Positions 22,962 through 34,810 of a stretch of DNA of 64,000 bases are shown here, piece after piece. The notes under the pieces were generated by a model, which was not told the DNA's origin, did not search any database, and was given only the letters and a program-made list of their open reading frames with translations. The stretch's first letter is position 1. Each line of letters starts with the position of its first letter. Both the position numbers and the translations under genes were made by a program. The stretch spans positions 124,001 through 188,000 of the forward strand of contig LNKV01000061.1 in the NCBI GenBank assembly GCA_001465935.1, read 5' to 3'. The stretch is from Clarireedia homoeocarpa. Lineage: Eukaryota; Ascomycota; Leotiomycetes; Helotiales; Rutstroemiaceae.

Positions 22962-24801
22962 ATGTCATTCGGCGGGCAGACTCCCACCATTATTGTGCTG
23001 AAAGAGGGTCAGTTCTGGAAAGTGTCCTACGATTAGGCAATATGCTAATCCAGAATTGAAATATAGGCACGGATTCTTCTCAAGGAAAGGGCCAGATTAT
23101 CAGCAATATTAATGCTTGTTTAGCAGTTCAAGCAACAATAAGAAGTACTTTAGGTCCATACGGTGGGGATTTATTACTCGTTGATGAGAATGGACGACAG
23201 ACAATTACCAATGATGGTGCAACTGTTATGAAGGCAAGCCTGCTGTACCCATTTGCTACGATCAAACTGAGCAAAAGCTGACTGGTGGACAGCTTCTTGA
23301 CATCGTACACCCAGCCGCACGAATCCTTACTGATATTGCTCGATCACAAGATGCGGAAGTGGGAGACGGAACAACTTCTGTTGTTGTGCTTGCAGGAGAG
23401 ATTTTGAAAGAGGTCAAGGACCATGTTGAGCAAGGAGTTAGCTCGCAGACTATCATCAAGGGTTTGAGGCGAGCTTCAGCTATGGCTGTAAACAAGATTC
23501 AGGAAATCGCTGTTAACACAAGTGAGGGGAACAAGAGGGAAACTTTGAGCAAATTAGCCGGAACAGCCATGAGCAGTAAGCTGATCAAGAGAAATACTGG
23601 CTTCTTTACAAAAAGTATGGCTTGCAATTTTCCTATGGAGGGGTAATGCTAATATCACGCAGTGGTTGTCGATGCGGTTCTATCTTTAGACCAAGAGGAC
23701 TTGAACGAGAAACTCATCGGTATCAAAAAAATACCGGGTGGTTCGCTCACAGACTCTCTATTTGTTAACGGCGTGGCATTCAAAAAGACCTTCTCCTACG
23801 CTGGTTTCGAACAACAACCAAAATCATTTACGAACCCTAAGATCGTTTGCCTAAACGTCGAGCTCGAGCTCAAATCCGAGAAAGACAATGCGGAAGTTCG
23901 TGTGGAACAGGTTTCGGAATACCAAGCCATCGTGGATGCGGAATGGCAAATTATTTACAACAAGATGGAGGCTCTATACAAGACAGGAGCAAAGGTTGTT
24001 CTCTCCAAGTTACCAATCGGAGATCTTGCTACACAATATTTCGCAGACCGAGATATCTTCTGCGCTGGTCGTGTATCATCAGACGATCTTGAGCGTGTTA
24101 TTCAGGCTACGGGAGGATCTATACAATCGACCTGTTCCGACATCCACCCTGAGCACTTAGGAACATGCGGTAAATTCGAAGAGCGTCAAATTGGTGGTGA
24201 ACGATTCAACTTCTTCGAAGATTGCCCTGCAGCCAAGACTTGCACGTTAGTTCTCCGTGGAGGAGCCGAGCAATTCATTGCCGAGGTCGAACGCTCTTTG
24301 CATGATGCTATCATGATTGTCAAGCGTGCCATTAAAAACAACACAATCGTTGCTGGAGGTGGAGCCTGCGAAATGGAAGTATCTGCTTATCTCCATCGCT
24401 ATGCCGACAAAAACGTTCCTCACAAACAACAAGCCATCATCAAATCATTCGCCAAGGCGCTCGAGGTTATCCCTCGTCAATTGTGCGACAACGCCGGTTT
24501 CGACGCTACCGATATTCTGAATAAACTCCGTGTTGAGCACAGGAAAGGAAATGTATGGGCCGGTGTTGATTTCGTTGGGGAAGGAATCAGAGATAATATG
24601 GAGGCTTTTGTATGGGAGCCAGCATTGGTGAAGGTTAATGCCATTCAAGCCGCTACTGAAGCCAGTTGCTTGATTTTAAGTGTTGATGAGACGATCAAGA
24701 ATGAAGAGAGTGCGCAACCTCAAGCGCCTCAAAGAGGTTTGCCTCCAGGAGCCGCTCAGAGAGTATTGAGAGGAAGAGGCAGAGGTATGCCAAGACGGTA
24801 G
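22962..24801 (+). CDS. CCT7: T-complex chaperonin subunit eta (CCT7)
   Basis: Exons 22962-23007, 23067-23233, 23293-23614, 23663-24801 give 557 aa, the normal length. One of eight subunits of the cytosolic CCT/TRiC ring that folds actin, tubulin and other proteins with ATP. Signature blocks: QATIRSTLGPYGGDLLLVDE, ITNDGATVMK, ARSQDAEVGDGTTSVVVLAG (ATP hydrolysis Asp), KMVVDAVLSLD, VAGGGACEMEVSAYL, and DNAGFDATDIL. The C-terminal tail RGRGRGMPRR is typical of eta. Intron 2 (23234-23292) is a GC-AG intron (aag|gcaagc); using a GT donor nearby would break the frame and the conserved ATVMKLLDIVHPAA junction. Confidence 0.97.
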
Positions 24802-25447
24802 ATGATACCGTAGCATTATAAAATGAATGATTCATGACGGTTGACGATTGAGGGAGGGACAAAGTGGATGAAAACACAGTGGATTATATTCTGCATACAT
24901 TTGTAGATGATTTGAGCTTTTGGCTGATAGATCGACAGAAGCGCTCGGTGTATGTATCTGTGGAAAAAGTGCATGCTTGCAGTTTTAGAATTCCAAAAGT
25001 CCACCCCCTAAATATTGTCTTTCATCTGTACATTCTCCCCTCATTCAGGATCATGCGCGTATGACTACAGGTGTGGATCTTCACAGCTGATAGGTATTAA
25101 TCCTCTAGACATTTTCCGGTGTTACATAGGCGTGCTGCCAATACCTCAGAGAATATTCGCCGTGTTGAGGATATAGTTATTCTTGACATTTATTTCTTGC
25201 ACTTCATTTAACTTCACTTGATGGCGAGTGACTAATATTCAAGTGGATCAGTTTGGGTAGTATAAAACTCCCTTCCTACCTGATCAACCAGTAGATACCA
25301 ACTCAGCCATTCTCTTATGTTCTTTCCTAATCCAGTATTCACCAAGTCTGCAAACTCTCACCCCCTTCCTTACCAAATGGCTCTCAAAAGCAATCAGCCT
25401 GCACAAAAGACTTGCGCTATCTACAATCCCTCTTAAAGGCGATCAAA
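24802..25447. other. CCT7 3' region and promoter of the pepsin-like gene
   Basis: About 650 bp with no gene; a gtataaaac TATA-like word at 25260-25268 lies about 185 bp upstream of the next ATG. Confidence 0.5.
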
Positions 25448-27034
25448 ATGTATCTCCATCTTATCACCACCATAACCATCCTCTCCCTCCTCTGGCCTAC
25501 AACCTCTACCATCCCTCCAATCCACTACACCCTCACCCGCCGCAACGGATCCTTCCCATCCCCCGATACCGCCAACCTCACCTACCTAACGCAAACCCTC
25601 TTCAAAACCTGCTCCCGCTTCCTCGCCACCGAGCGCATCTTCTCACACAACCGCGTCGTACGCATTCCACGTATCCACCCCCTTCCTCCCCTCAACTCAA
25701 ACTCCGCATACACTCTCTCCATAGCCGGCACCACGCCTCTCCAGCCCGGCGCGTTTCTCCTCGGCGAAGTCGGCCTCCCTGGCACCTGGTTCACCAGCAT
25801 CCGACTCGGCGAGCCGGCGCAAACGCTCGATCTCGATCTTTCGTTTCTGAGCACGGATTTTGTGGTTGTGAGTACGGGGAGTGGGAGGGGGAGTTGGTTT
25901 TTTGAAGGGTTGAGTGGGTCGTTTAGGGAGGGGGGGCCGTTGGGATTGAGGGGCTGTAGGGGGGCGTGGGATGTGCTGGGGGTGGAGGGGGTGGAGGGAC
26001 GAGAGAGAGGAATTCCGGTGGGGTTTGCGCTTTGTAGACCAAGTAAGAGTTGGATTGGTGGGTTGGGGAGGAGTGGGGGGTTGGTCGGAGTTGCGGGGGG
26101 AGAGGGTTTGAGGCAGGTGGGTGGTCGGAATAGTGGGTTTATGGAGGGGTTGGAACGAGCCGGTGTTTTGGATGAGAGGTGGGGTGGGTTGTGGTCGGTT
26201 ATGTTGATTAATGGGAGAGAAGGTGTCTGGAGCATTGGTGGGACAGCTGGGAGAACCGTTAGAGAGGTTGAGGAGGAAATTGAAGAGGAATTAGATAAGT
26301 TGGGGAGGCACGATGACTTGAAGCGGAAGGACAAAGCAGTAGTAGAAGGAGATGAATGGGAGTGGTTGAAAGTACAAGGCGCGGATGGATGGTGGCAGAT
26401 CCTGATGAAATCAATTTATGTGTCTGGTACCAAAGTCCTTCAGGATCAACAGGCCATACTAGACGTACGTTTGAACCTGCTTCTCTTTGCCTTTATTTCC
26501 TTCTCCCTGCTTCATCAATACCACTCTGCCAAAATACTCCAAGCTAACATCTCCTGTCTCCTTCTCAGCTCAACACCCCCTTCATAATCGGACCCTCTTC
26601 CGCCGTCCGTACTCTCTACGCATCTATATCTGGTGCCCGCCCTCTTCCTCCGCCACACTCCCACTTCTACTCATACCCTTGTTTCAATGAGCCAGAAATA
26701 CACTTCGAGTTCGGAAGCTTCAGGACGGCGGTTATGAAAGGTGCGAGGGATAAAGGAACGTTTAGTCCAGGCGGAAGACTTAGTTTGGGAAGAGCAGAGA
26801 GGGGCAGTGGACTTTGTGTTGGTGTGGTGGTGGAGGGTGTGTTTGATGATTGGACGGATGGGAACGGAATGGAAGATGTTTGGGTGTTGGGAGAGCCGTT
26901 CTTTAGGGATGTTCAGCTTGCTTTTGATGTGAGTTTTTCTTTTCTTCGGTGTTTTTTGGCGTGGTTTGGTAAGCTGATTCTGGTTTCGGGTGACATAGTG
27001 GAAGCAGAAGAAAGTTGGCATGCAGAAGGCTTGA
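25448..27034 (+). CDS. Pepsin-like (A1) aspartic protease homologue with altered catalytic motifs
   Basis: Exons 25448-26464, 26569-26928, 26999-27034 give 470 aa. Signal peptide MYLHLITTITILSLLWPTTS. The A1 fold is recognisable from GEVGLPGTWFTSIRLGEPAQ leading to the first active-site region, from AILDLNTPFIIGPSSAV as the second, and from the ending VWVLGEPFFRDVQLAFDWKQ (family: ...LGDPFLRDVYVVFD). The first triad, normally DTG, reads D130-L-S; the second reads D339-L-N. Both Asp residues remain but the Thr/Ser-Gly that orient them are lost. The spacing (209 residues) is normal. The middle is Gly/Arg-rich and contains an acidic insert (REVEEEIEEELDKL). Probably a secreted or wall-associated non-peptidase; activity cannot be excluded. 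Confidence 0.8.
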
Positions 27035-27339
27035 AGTTACAACAGTATCATTGAGTGGGTAAGCTGAAGGTGGTGTCTGGCAATACAGCAGGAGGAGAAT
27101 AAAATTCGAGTGCAGAAGCAGTGAGGTTACAACAAGATCATTGAGTACATAATCGGACTAAGGCATCATAGAAGTGGAGAATGCCGTCAGAATTATGGTA
27201 ATGCCCATATGAGAAGCCAAGTTGAATTGTCATAACAACCAGAACCTCTCAACTTTATTCCTTGTACTCTATACCACTTACTACATAACGAGTGTCGTTC
27301 TCAGAGACCTCTCAGGGTTTCACCTGTGGAAGAAAGGAT
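27035..27339. other. Short intergenic stretch with an imperfect duplication
   Basis: Convergent 3' ends. An imperfect ~25-bp duplication (ttgaagttacaacagtatca at 27032 onward and a similar copy from about 27122) is the only visible structure. Confidence 0.45.
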
Positions 27340-28191
27340 TTAAATGTCAAATACTTCAAGGCTAGGAGCCTCCGACGCCTGGAAAACCTGCTTATGCCTT
27401 CCATACCGTATGTGAGAATTGCCTTTTTCGAATGCCTCGTGAGGAAATACCCACATGCCAATCGTCGTTGTAGCCTTTTCTACCAACTGCATGTATTTCT
27501 CCTTTTCTTCCTCGAGCCGGTAGCCGCGCTTAGAATACCCCCATTCATCTGGACCTAAGCCCTTGGGCCTGAACTTCATCACATGCTCCCAATCATCCGT
27601 TTCAAACTGGCGGTTTTGGTTAACCATCTGGTGAATCCCAAGCTTTGTTGATACGTGACCCTCGATTTCATCTGGTTCCCATTCCTCGAGTGGTTCCATT
27701 TCTTTGGCTATGCAAATGTTGAAACGGAAAGGTCCCGCACGCCGTACACCCAGGCTCTTCTCGAAGACGTGCCAACTAGCGTATAGTCGACGAGGGTCTT
27801 GAGAGAAGGTTAAAGTTTTCAAATCTTGCTCCACGTATCTGGGGTCGTTCTCGATATAGTCGAAGCTCATGCAGACTCTGCCAAGCTTAGCTATGAGAGT
27901 CAGGAGAGGACAGGTCTCCACTAAGTGGGGCGGTTTAGCTCCGAAAACAATGTCTGCAGGAATTGGACCGTGAACCCTTCTCTTAGCTAGCAACTGCTCG
28001 ATGCACCATAGCGACCGCAGTTTCGTGCTGAGGATGTCGACAAATGATGAGATTGCAATGGGATGATAAGGAGGACGGTGTCGTGAAGTTCCGCCACTCA
28101 CATCGGGAGCTTGCCAGCAAGAGAGAAGCGAAATCCCTTGATTTGTATTCAGCAGATTTCGGTAGTCAAACTCATATCTATGTTGCAGCAT
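27340..28191 (-). CDS. Hypothetical protein
   Basis: Single open frame of 283 aa from the ATG at 28191. No family recognised. The C-terminal two thirds look like a real protein (mixed charged and hydrophobic residues: SFDYIENDPRYVEQDLK, EWEPDEIEGHVSTKLGIHQM, DEWGYSKRGYRLEEEKEKYM), while the first ~80 residues are less convincing and could hide an intron or an upstream exon. No signal peptide or membrane segment. It lies convergent with the pepsin-like gene. Confidence 0.55.
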   Translation of the reverse strand: MLQHRYEFDYRNLLNTNQGISLLSCWQAPDVSGGTSRHRPPYHPIAISSFVDILSTKLRSLWCIEQLLAKRRVHGPIPADIVFGAKPPHLVETCPLLTLIAKLGRVCMSFDYIENDPRYVEQDLKTLTFSQDPRRLYASWHVFEKSLGVRRAGPFRFNICIAKEMEPLEEWEPDEIEGHVSTKLGIHQMVNQNRQFETDDWEHVMKFRPKGLGPDEWGYSKRGYRLEEEKEKYMQLVEKATTTIGMWVFPHEAFEKGNSHIRYGRHKQVFQASEAPSLEVFDI

Positions 28192-29171
28192 TCGGTGTTT
28201 ATGAAAACTTCTTTTACTGTAGTCTTACTGCCTCTGTCTTCATAATATGCCAACATGTCGGCTGGTCAGCCTGTGCCGCTCTCGAAGTCGTACCCTGAGC
28301 AATCTTATTCGTCAGACAGGGATTCGAGCCTAGCGTACTGTAATGCATAAAGCTCAACACACACATTGCATTCAGCGACAGCAACTGCGAAAACTCGATC
28401 GGCACCCTCACCAAGCAAAGATGCGCTGAGACCGATGGATTGTTCGCCAATGGGCCAACTTAGAGCATTATGTTCTGACTACCGGGATTTTGCGACGTCC
28501 GAGAAAATTTCAAGAATATTGTGGACAGGATCAACGAACTCCTTAACGAAGCGGTGGTTAAAGCGGCTACTGATGCTGCAGCGCCCGAGTGAACAACCCC
28601 CCAAAACAGTCGATAGCCACTTGGCGAGTCGATATGCATTCTAGACTTAATATGATGGTTATTAAACCAGGTGGTGCCGACAAGGTTAAGTCTATATGAT
28701 ATATGCTCCGCGACAGATAGCCCTTCTGTCGATTTAGATCATAACGAGCTGTTATGCAGTATGATTTCACGCTTTGCCACCAATCAACAAACTCACCATC
28801 ACCACAGATCACAATCTTCGCACTTACAAGTACTAATGTGGATGCAGTCACAAACTTTTCAATACCACGAGGAACCCCTCCCCCATCATAGTTTGCCTGC
28901 CCCAACCAAACCATCCCATTGATGAAAACAAGATTAAATACTGGGTAAGTACAGTATGGTATTGTAAACACCATTTCCCGATCTCCTGAACCTGAACGAT
29001 CGTCCGTATACACCACAGAAGGGTAGGAGGGGAAAATCCAAAAACCTGAGGATATAGACCGAAGAACTGAAAAAGGGATATAATACACATTTGAAAATTT
29101 CCATACACTTTTTCATCATTCGTGAAGTAATGCAAAGCTCTCCGGAAAAAAGATGCTGGCCCGATTCGTCA
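28192..29171. other. Gene-free stretch between hypothetical gene and CDS1
   Basis: About 1 kb: upstream region of the hypothetical gene and the CDS1 3' region. The longest ORF (28567-29088, minus, 173 codons) has no recognisable features and was not accepted. Confidence 0.5.
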
Positions 29172-30748
29172 TTATCTCTTGTTCACAACAACGTTCAGAC
29201 AATCTAATACCTAGAGAGTTTGTTAGTAATCGGAAAGCACAATGAATGAATAGAAGACCTTACCCCCTCTCCAATAACGCCTTGATTGTAAAGATGCTTG
29301 CTGATTCCTTTGACCAGCTCCATTTGTTCATCTGGGGTTAAACCAGTGATGGCTGTTTCGATAACACCACCAAGTGAAACCTTGTAGATAGCAATAAAGC
29401 TGTGATAGTATACGTAGGCGAAGAATCCCATAATGAATTGACAATCCATACGATCAGTCATTCCACCATGCCCGGGAATGGAGTCGCCAAAGTCCTTGAT
29501 CTTGAAGGTCCGTTTGAGTCCGGAAGCGAAGAAACCACCGAAGGGTGCGATGAGTGATGCGAATGTCGCAAATACAAGGATGTGGCCTTGCATAGGTGCC
29601 ATTGAGAATGATTTGAGTAGGGGGAACCAGATTGGGAGTTGGTAATGATGAGGGCTGAAAACGGGATTTGGGGTACACTCTAGTCCAGTCCAGAGATTGG
29701 CGCCAAGGTCCTATCAGTCATTAGTACCTACACTTTAGTGATTTTCAGTAGGTGATTGACTTACATTGACAGGGCAGATGAAGTATTTGTAGCGCATCAA
29801 AACATTGGTCATGCCAACGCCAAAGATAACAGTAAGGACCCAAGCTCCAACGAATCCCTCAACGGTCTTTTTGGGGGAGAGCTTAATGAGCTGAGTGCGC
29901 CCAAATGTAATACCACAGATATATGCAAAAATGTCATTGCAAATAACCAACGAGACAGGTAGGAAGAACCAGATCATGCCTTCAAAGACATTGTTCATGA
30001 TGAAATGTGCTTGAACGACAATCAAGTACAAAGCCATGTGCGTCCAGGCAAATTGAGTGAACTGGAATCTGTAATGTCCTGCTTGTAGGGAAGCAACGAA
30101 GAAGACAAATCCTAGAAGCTATTAATTTTGTACTCCCGAGAACATAGCAATCCTTGCTTACCAATAACGTAAAGCATGAAACTTATGAATCTATGATGTG
30201 TCGCGAATGGCAATAAAACCTTGTCGACTAGCACAATATGCTTGAAGTAGTATATCACACTTTCTCCGTACAAAAAGTACATCGTTGTCGCCAACCAATA
30301 CCAGTTAAGAGCCTTAGTAAACCGTAATCGTCGAGCTCGACTCGGCACGTTCGCAATAGCAATAACTTCCTTGAACGATATCACCTGTACCGCGGTGACG
30401 ATCGCAATGATGTAGATATGCCCCATAAACATAGACGCGAAGAATCCTCCTATCATCACAAATGTCCATATCGATCGAGTAATGAAAGTTTGCTTCTTTT
30501 TCTCGTACTCTGAGGGCACCACATCCTGCTTCTGTCGCATTGTGTATTAGCCATAAATTCTCGTGAGAGGGGAATCCTCTAGTTCAGTTGGCCAAGCTCA
30601 CCTCTTGCTTCTCATCATTTGCGCCGTCCAATTTTGAGGGTGAGCTTGGCTCGGAGGCTGCCTCGCTAATATCTGAGAAACTGCTCCTCCGACCATCACT
30701 GTGCCCATTTCGGTGGTTGAACTTGATTCCTCTGCGCGGCTTTGCCAT
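29172..30748 (-). CDS. CDS1: Phosphatidate cytidylyltransferase (CDP-diacylglycerol synthase)
   Basis: Exons (minus) 30748-30602, 30531-30162, 30111-29765, 29710-29264, 29210-29172 give 449 aa. Makes CDP-diacylglycerol from phosphatidic acid and CTP at the ER membrane, the branch point to phosphatidylinositol, phosphatidylserine and cardiolipin. The N-terminal ~70 residues are hydrophilic and Ser-rich; then several membrane segments follow (IWTFVMIGGFFASMFMGHIY, IYIIAIVTAVQVISF, VEGFVGAWVLTVIFGVGMTN and others). The family signature SGLKRTFKIKDFGDSIPGHG, continuing GMTDRMD, is complete. The ending VLDCLNVVVNKR is encoded by a 39-bp final exon. All five exons join in frame. Diverges from the ATRIP gene across 859 bp. 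Confidence 0.96.
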
Positions 30749-31607
30749 GTTGCAGAGTTTTGTTTATGATATTGGCAAGGTATAAGAGGGCTGGTTGCTG
30801 TTCATCCGAAATTCCAGCTGTCCTTTGGCTTTGAACTGTGGTGCTTTCTTATGCAAAAGCCGGTTGCGTGCGTGCGATGTTTGGCTCAGCTCCTGCGCTT
30901 GGGATTCGTAGTTCACAGCACCGAGCAATGTATGCGAAATTCTACGCCCAGAAATTTTGAGGGGAGGGGAAAGCGGTTTTCGCACTTGTTAAATGGTTGA
31001 GGTTGATTGTGGTATAAGTGGGTGTGGGCTATGGGCTCGGATTATTGTGCAGTGATGCGAAGTTGTTTGGGCCAGCTCCTACGTCAGCCCAAAATCCCTG
31101 GAAACCCGCAGAGTTTGCTTGTGAAAGTTAACCGCGAACAGGATATTTCCTCTTCTTTTTTAATAAGTTGAGGACAGTTTTATAAATTTGGTAATTTTAA
31201 TGTCCAAATTATGCAGAATATGTCAAATCATACTAACCAGCAACAAGCTTTTATATATTTCGTATAATATTGTATAATATTGTATAATATTGTATAATAT
31301 TGCTACTCTCAACTTTTCCGGGGCAGTTTCGGTCCAGCCGGGCAATCATTTCTGCTCCGGGTTTTCTGCACAGCCGCACTGCATTGGAGATTTCGGATCA
31401 TTTTTGTCCCGAACTCCGTGCTTTAGGCGGTGTCGGGTGGCAGGACCTCCACGGCCTCCCAGAAAGCAGCTGGCTGGCGGGATACAGTACAGGCACATCT
31501 TCCGCAGGAGAACAATTCTGACAGAACAAATGAGACTTTAATGCCGGCGCTCGTATTGCCACAAAGTCGCCTAGCTTCAAACATCACTCAATGACTACGG
31601 CAATGGA
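30749..31607. promoter_or_regulatory. Divergent CDS1 / ATRIP intergenic region
   Basis: Shared 859-bp upstream region of two divergent genes. It contains a 10-bp AT-rich tandem repeat at 31262-31300. No named transcription factor site could be supported. Confidence 0.5.
31262..31300. repeat. 10-bp tandem repeat gtataatatt, about four copies
   Basis: The words tataatattg are repeated head to tail without change about four times, 300 bp upstream of the ATRIP start. Flanking sequence changes abruptly from AT-rich to GC-rich after it. Confidence 0.9.
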
Positions 31608-34016
31608 ATGGCACCCAACGAATGTGGAGAAAATAATTTCTCTGATGATGATTTTCTCGACGACTTACCACCGGATGCCTTGACTGAATTAGAGAACAAT
31701 GCCATTGTTTTTACCCAAAAAGCAAACTTTAAGCCTACTCCCTCTTCCGATTATGGAGATGATTTCGGTGACGAAGATTTGGATGATACCGTAGTGGTGG
31801 ATGAAGCAAGGAGTGCGCCTGCTGTGGTTCCTCCGGCGCATAGAAACAACCACAATCCAGTCGCCCAAAGAGAACAATTCCGCCAAAAACGGTATGGAGA
31901 CACAGGAATTGTGAATAGGACTCGAAATGACGTTTTTGCTCAATTGGCTGGGCAGCCAGACCACCTGCCGCAATCCATTCCTATTCTACGTGAAGACTCG
32001 AACATTTCCCGGCAACATTCTCAATCTGTGGCAGATGGCGATGCAGAAGCGTTACAGAGACTAGTCCAAGAGGTATGTTTCAGTTGTCAGTATGCTAGAG
32101 AAATTGCTGATCGGCTTAGTTGCAACAAAAGAATAGAGCACTCGAGCAAGAAGCTCTGATGAAAAATGGCGAAATATCGATCCTGCGTGGGAAGATAGAG
32201 AAATCCAACAAAGAACACCAACGAGCACAAGCAGCGAAAGAGAAACTACACGCAGAGCAGTTAGCGAAAATCCAGAAGGAAAGGGAAGCGGCAGAAATTG
32301 CTGCCAGAAGAGCTGCAACTGAGAGGGATTTCACAAAACAGGATTTATTCGAGGAAAGTAGAGTTAGGAGACTCAATGCGCAAGCCACGAAAGATGCGCC
32401 AAACACTCCTTCGAAGAAGAAACCACCTATGCCTTTCAGAGATGGGTTTGACGATGATGAGATTGAGGTATTGTCACCGAGCAAGGTATCACCATCCAAA
32501 TTTCGAGGAAAACCTGGCACACCATCTCGAGCCGCGAAGCGGAAACGGAAAGTACATGATAGTCCCTCTGCTGGTGCTTTAGATATGGTCCACATAGAGG
32601 AGCCAATATTGGCTTCCTTGGTCCCCAAGGCATCGATCATCGACGAAACTATTCTAGAAAAGCTCGTGTTACAAGATGACCGTTCTGATGTAAGTAGTGG
32701 TTGTCATTGGGCATTGAGTGTCATACTGACAAAACTAGTTCATCGCTGAAATGCTGCAACATCGTCCCGAACTTGGTCAGCCAAGGACAATGGAAGCGTT
32801 CGCCAAACATTTTCTACCATCTAATCCTGCGGAATCATTTTCATCCAGCATCCTGGGAGAACTACCTAGAATAGGCTCTAAAAAGCCCGTTTCGGAAGTA
32901 CCTGCAGAATTCTGTCTGTATATAATACAGCTATGGTCAAAATGTTTAGAAGATGAATATGTGCGTATTTCATTCACCTGACTTAAATAACATACTAACC
33001 ATTCCAAGTATGCCCCGATTTATTTGATTATAGACCTCCTCATGTTTGCTTTGGAACTAAAAACCCTTGCCATCGCCCCCCTCATAATCGATCAACTTGT
33101 CCCCGTAGCCCAAAAGACGGCTGACCTCGTCGCCATCCCCCGATTCAACAGAGAATCACCCGAACCCTTTGACAAAGACATCAACGTCTCAGCCTGTCTC
33201 ACACTCATGCATCTTGCAGCCTTAGGTTCCGTCCCGGAAGACCATGACATCACCCGATTTTGGAAACGAATGCGCTGGGATTTCGTCCTCCTCATGCTTA
33301 GTCCTAACCAAAATGTAGCCGACTTCGAATGGATGATCAAAATCCTTTCGACAGGTATCTTGAGAGATAGCTTCGGTGTCATTCTCCCCGATACTGCGGT
33401 TATGACGCCAGCGAAAAACGTTGGTCACATTATTGATCGCCTCACTTATCCATTGTTTGAGGTTCCTTGCTTGCCGAAGAGTACGGTTAAGGTCGATGCG
33501 GATGTGGTGTTGAAGTTACGGCTGCAGATTATTCTGCTATTGACGAATATGACCAGATCCTCGTACGCGGGAAATGCACTCGCTGCCCATCCTAGCACTA
33601 TAGGACGGATTGTGAATTTAATCAGCGATGAACTCGATACCCTATATGACTATCGTCCTGGTCACGAAGACAGGTATGTTTAATAAAAAGCAGATATCTT
33701 CACATATACAACTTGACCAAATACTAATACTCAAACCAGCGCCCGCCTAATATCCCACTCCACCCGCCTCCTCTTCCAACTCATCACAACCCACGAAAAT
33801 GAAATCGATATCCATAAAAAACTTGCCGTTATCAGAGGTGGGTCGCAGAAATATTTACTGTGTCTTTCGCGATTGCATTTCTTGGAGGAGGAGGGCGTGC
33901 TGGAGTCGGGTATTGATCAGGATGTTCCGGGGTATGCGTTGGAGTTGCTGGAGATGGTTGTTACGCCGGAGGAGGGGGAGGAGATTATGGGAGTTTTGGG
34001 GTGTGGATATGGATAG
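31608..34016 (+). CDS. rad26: DNA damage checkpoint protein, ATRIP / fission-yeast Rad26 homologue
   Basis: Exons 31608-32072, 32120-32689, 32739-32960, 33009-33673, 33740-34016 give 732 aa. Partner of the ATR/Rad3 kinase, recruiting it to RPA-coated single-stranded DNA. The acidic N-terminus FSDDDFLDDLPPDALTELE resembles the RPA70-binding checkpoint recruitment motif of ATRIP. A coiled coil follows (about residues 155-220, LQQKNRALEQEALMKNGEIS onward) for oligomerisation. Then a Pro/Ser/Lys-rich linker with SPSK and TPSK phosphosite-like motifs and a KRKRKV basic cluster (likely nuclear signal), and a C-terminal helical-repeat region (about 370-732). The name refers to S. pombe rad26 (UvsD in Aspergillus), not S. 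cerevisiae RAD26. Orthology is by overall architecture and remembered family sequence, not by search. Confidence 0.85.
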
Positions 34017-34810
34017 GGGAGAGTGGATGGGAGAGTATAGGAAGGTCTAGAAAAGAAAAAGGTAAGGGGTTTGGATGATTTCTGGCGTTTGAGTCTGAGA
34101 TGGATATCCGGTGTTAAAACTAAAGGGGTGGAGGAGTGCGGGGATATACCAAATATTCTTTTCTTCTTTATTTTCCGCAAGTTCTTCTTTTTCCTGAGGA
34201 CCTTTCTTGGAAGTTATATACAGTACAGTACATCGCTTATATGCCGAAGATATACGCAACCCAGCCTACTCTGTCAGAGAGGTTTTTCCATGGATTGCCT
34301 AACCCCTTGGGTTTCAGCAATTAGGTTTTGAATTTTGTTATGCCTGCCACGACTACCTTTGTTGTTATTTCCTCTCTTAGCAAAGTGCAATAAGAGTGAA
34401 AGTATATTCAGCATGGGAAGTCAGAAGGGTGGTACGCATGATGGGAGGCTAAGTTGATTGTCTAGACGTTGATGAGTAAAAAATACAGATGAACGGTCAA
34501 TTCAAGTCTGGGTTTCAAGTCTAACTTATTTAAGACGACCGAGTAACAGAACAGCGATGAATGCAACGCAATATAAAGCAATCCATTATGTCTTGTGACC
34601 GGCGCGATAATTCCACCAACACTTATCGCAAACTATGTTAAATTGAGTAACTTGAAAACGAGTGTAAGCCAATGATGCCTTCTAAATCTCTCACCCTATT
34701 TACCCCCGCCCCCGGCAGCCAACTACCCAACAACAATCTCACTCCCATTCTCATTATCCATCACAGACTTCCCCTTCACCTCCTCACCACCCGACCTTAT
34801 CCCCCAATAT
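34017..34810. other. Convergent intergenic stretch
   Basis: About 0.8 kb between the ends of the ATRIP gene and the GMC gene. Nothing beyond short AT-rich words; no gene seen. Confidence 0.5.

Noticed and set aside
28567..29088. 173-codon minus-strand ORF downstream of CDS1
   Set aside because: No recognisable domain, no splice partner, and it overlaps several other equally long frames.
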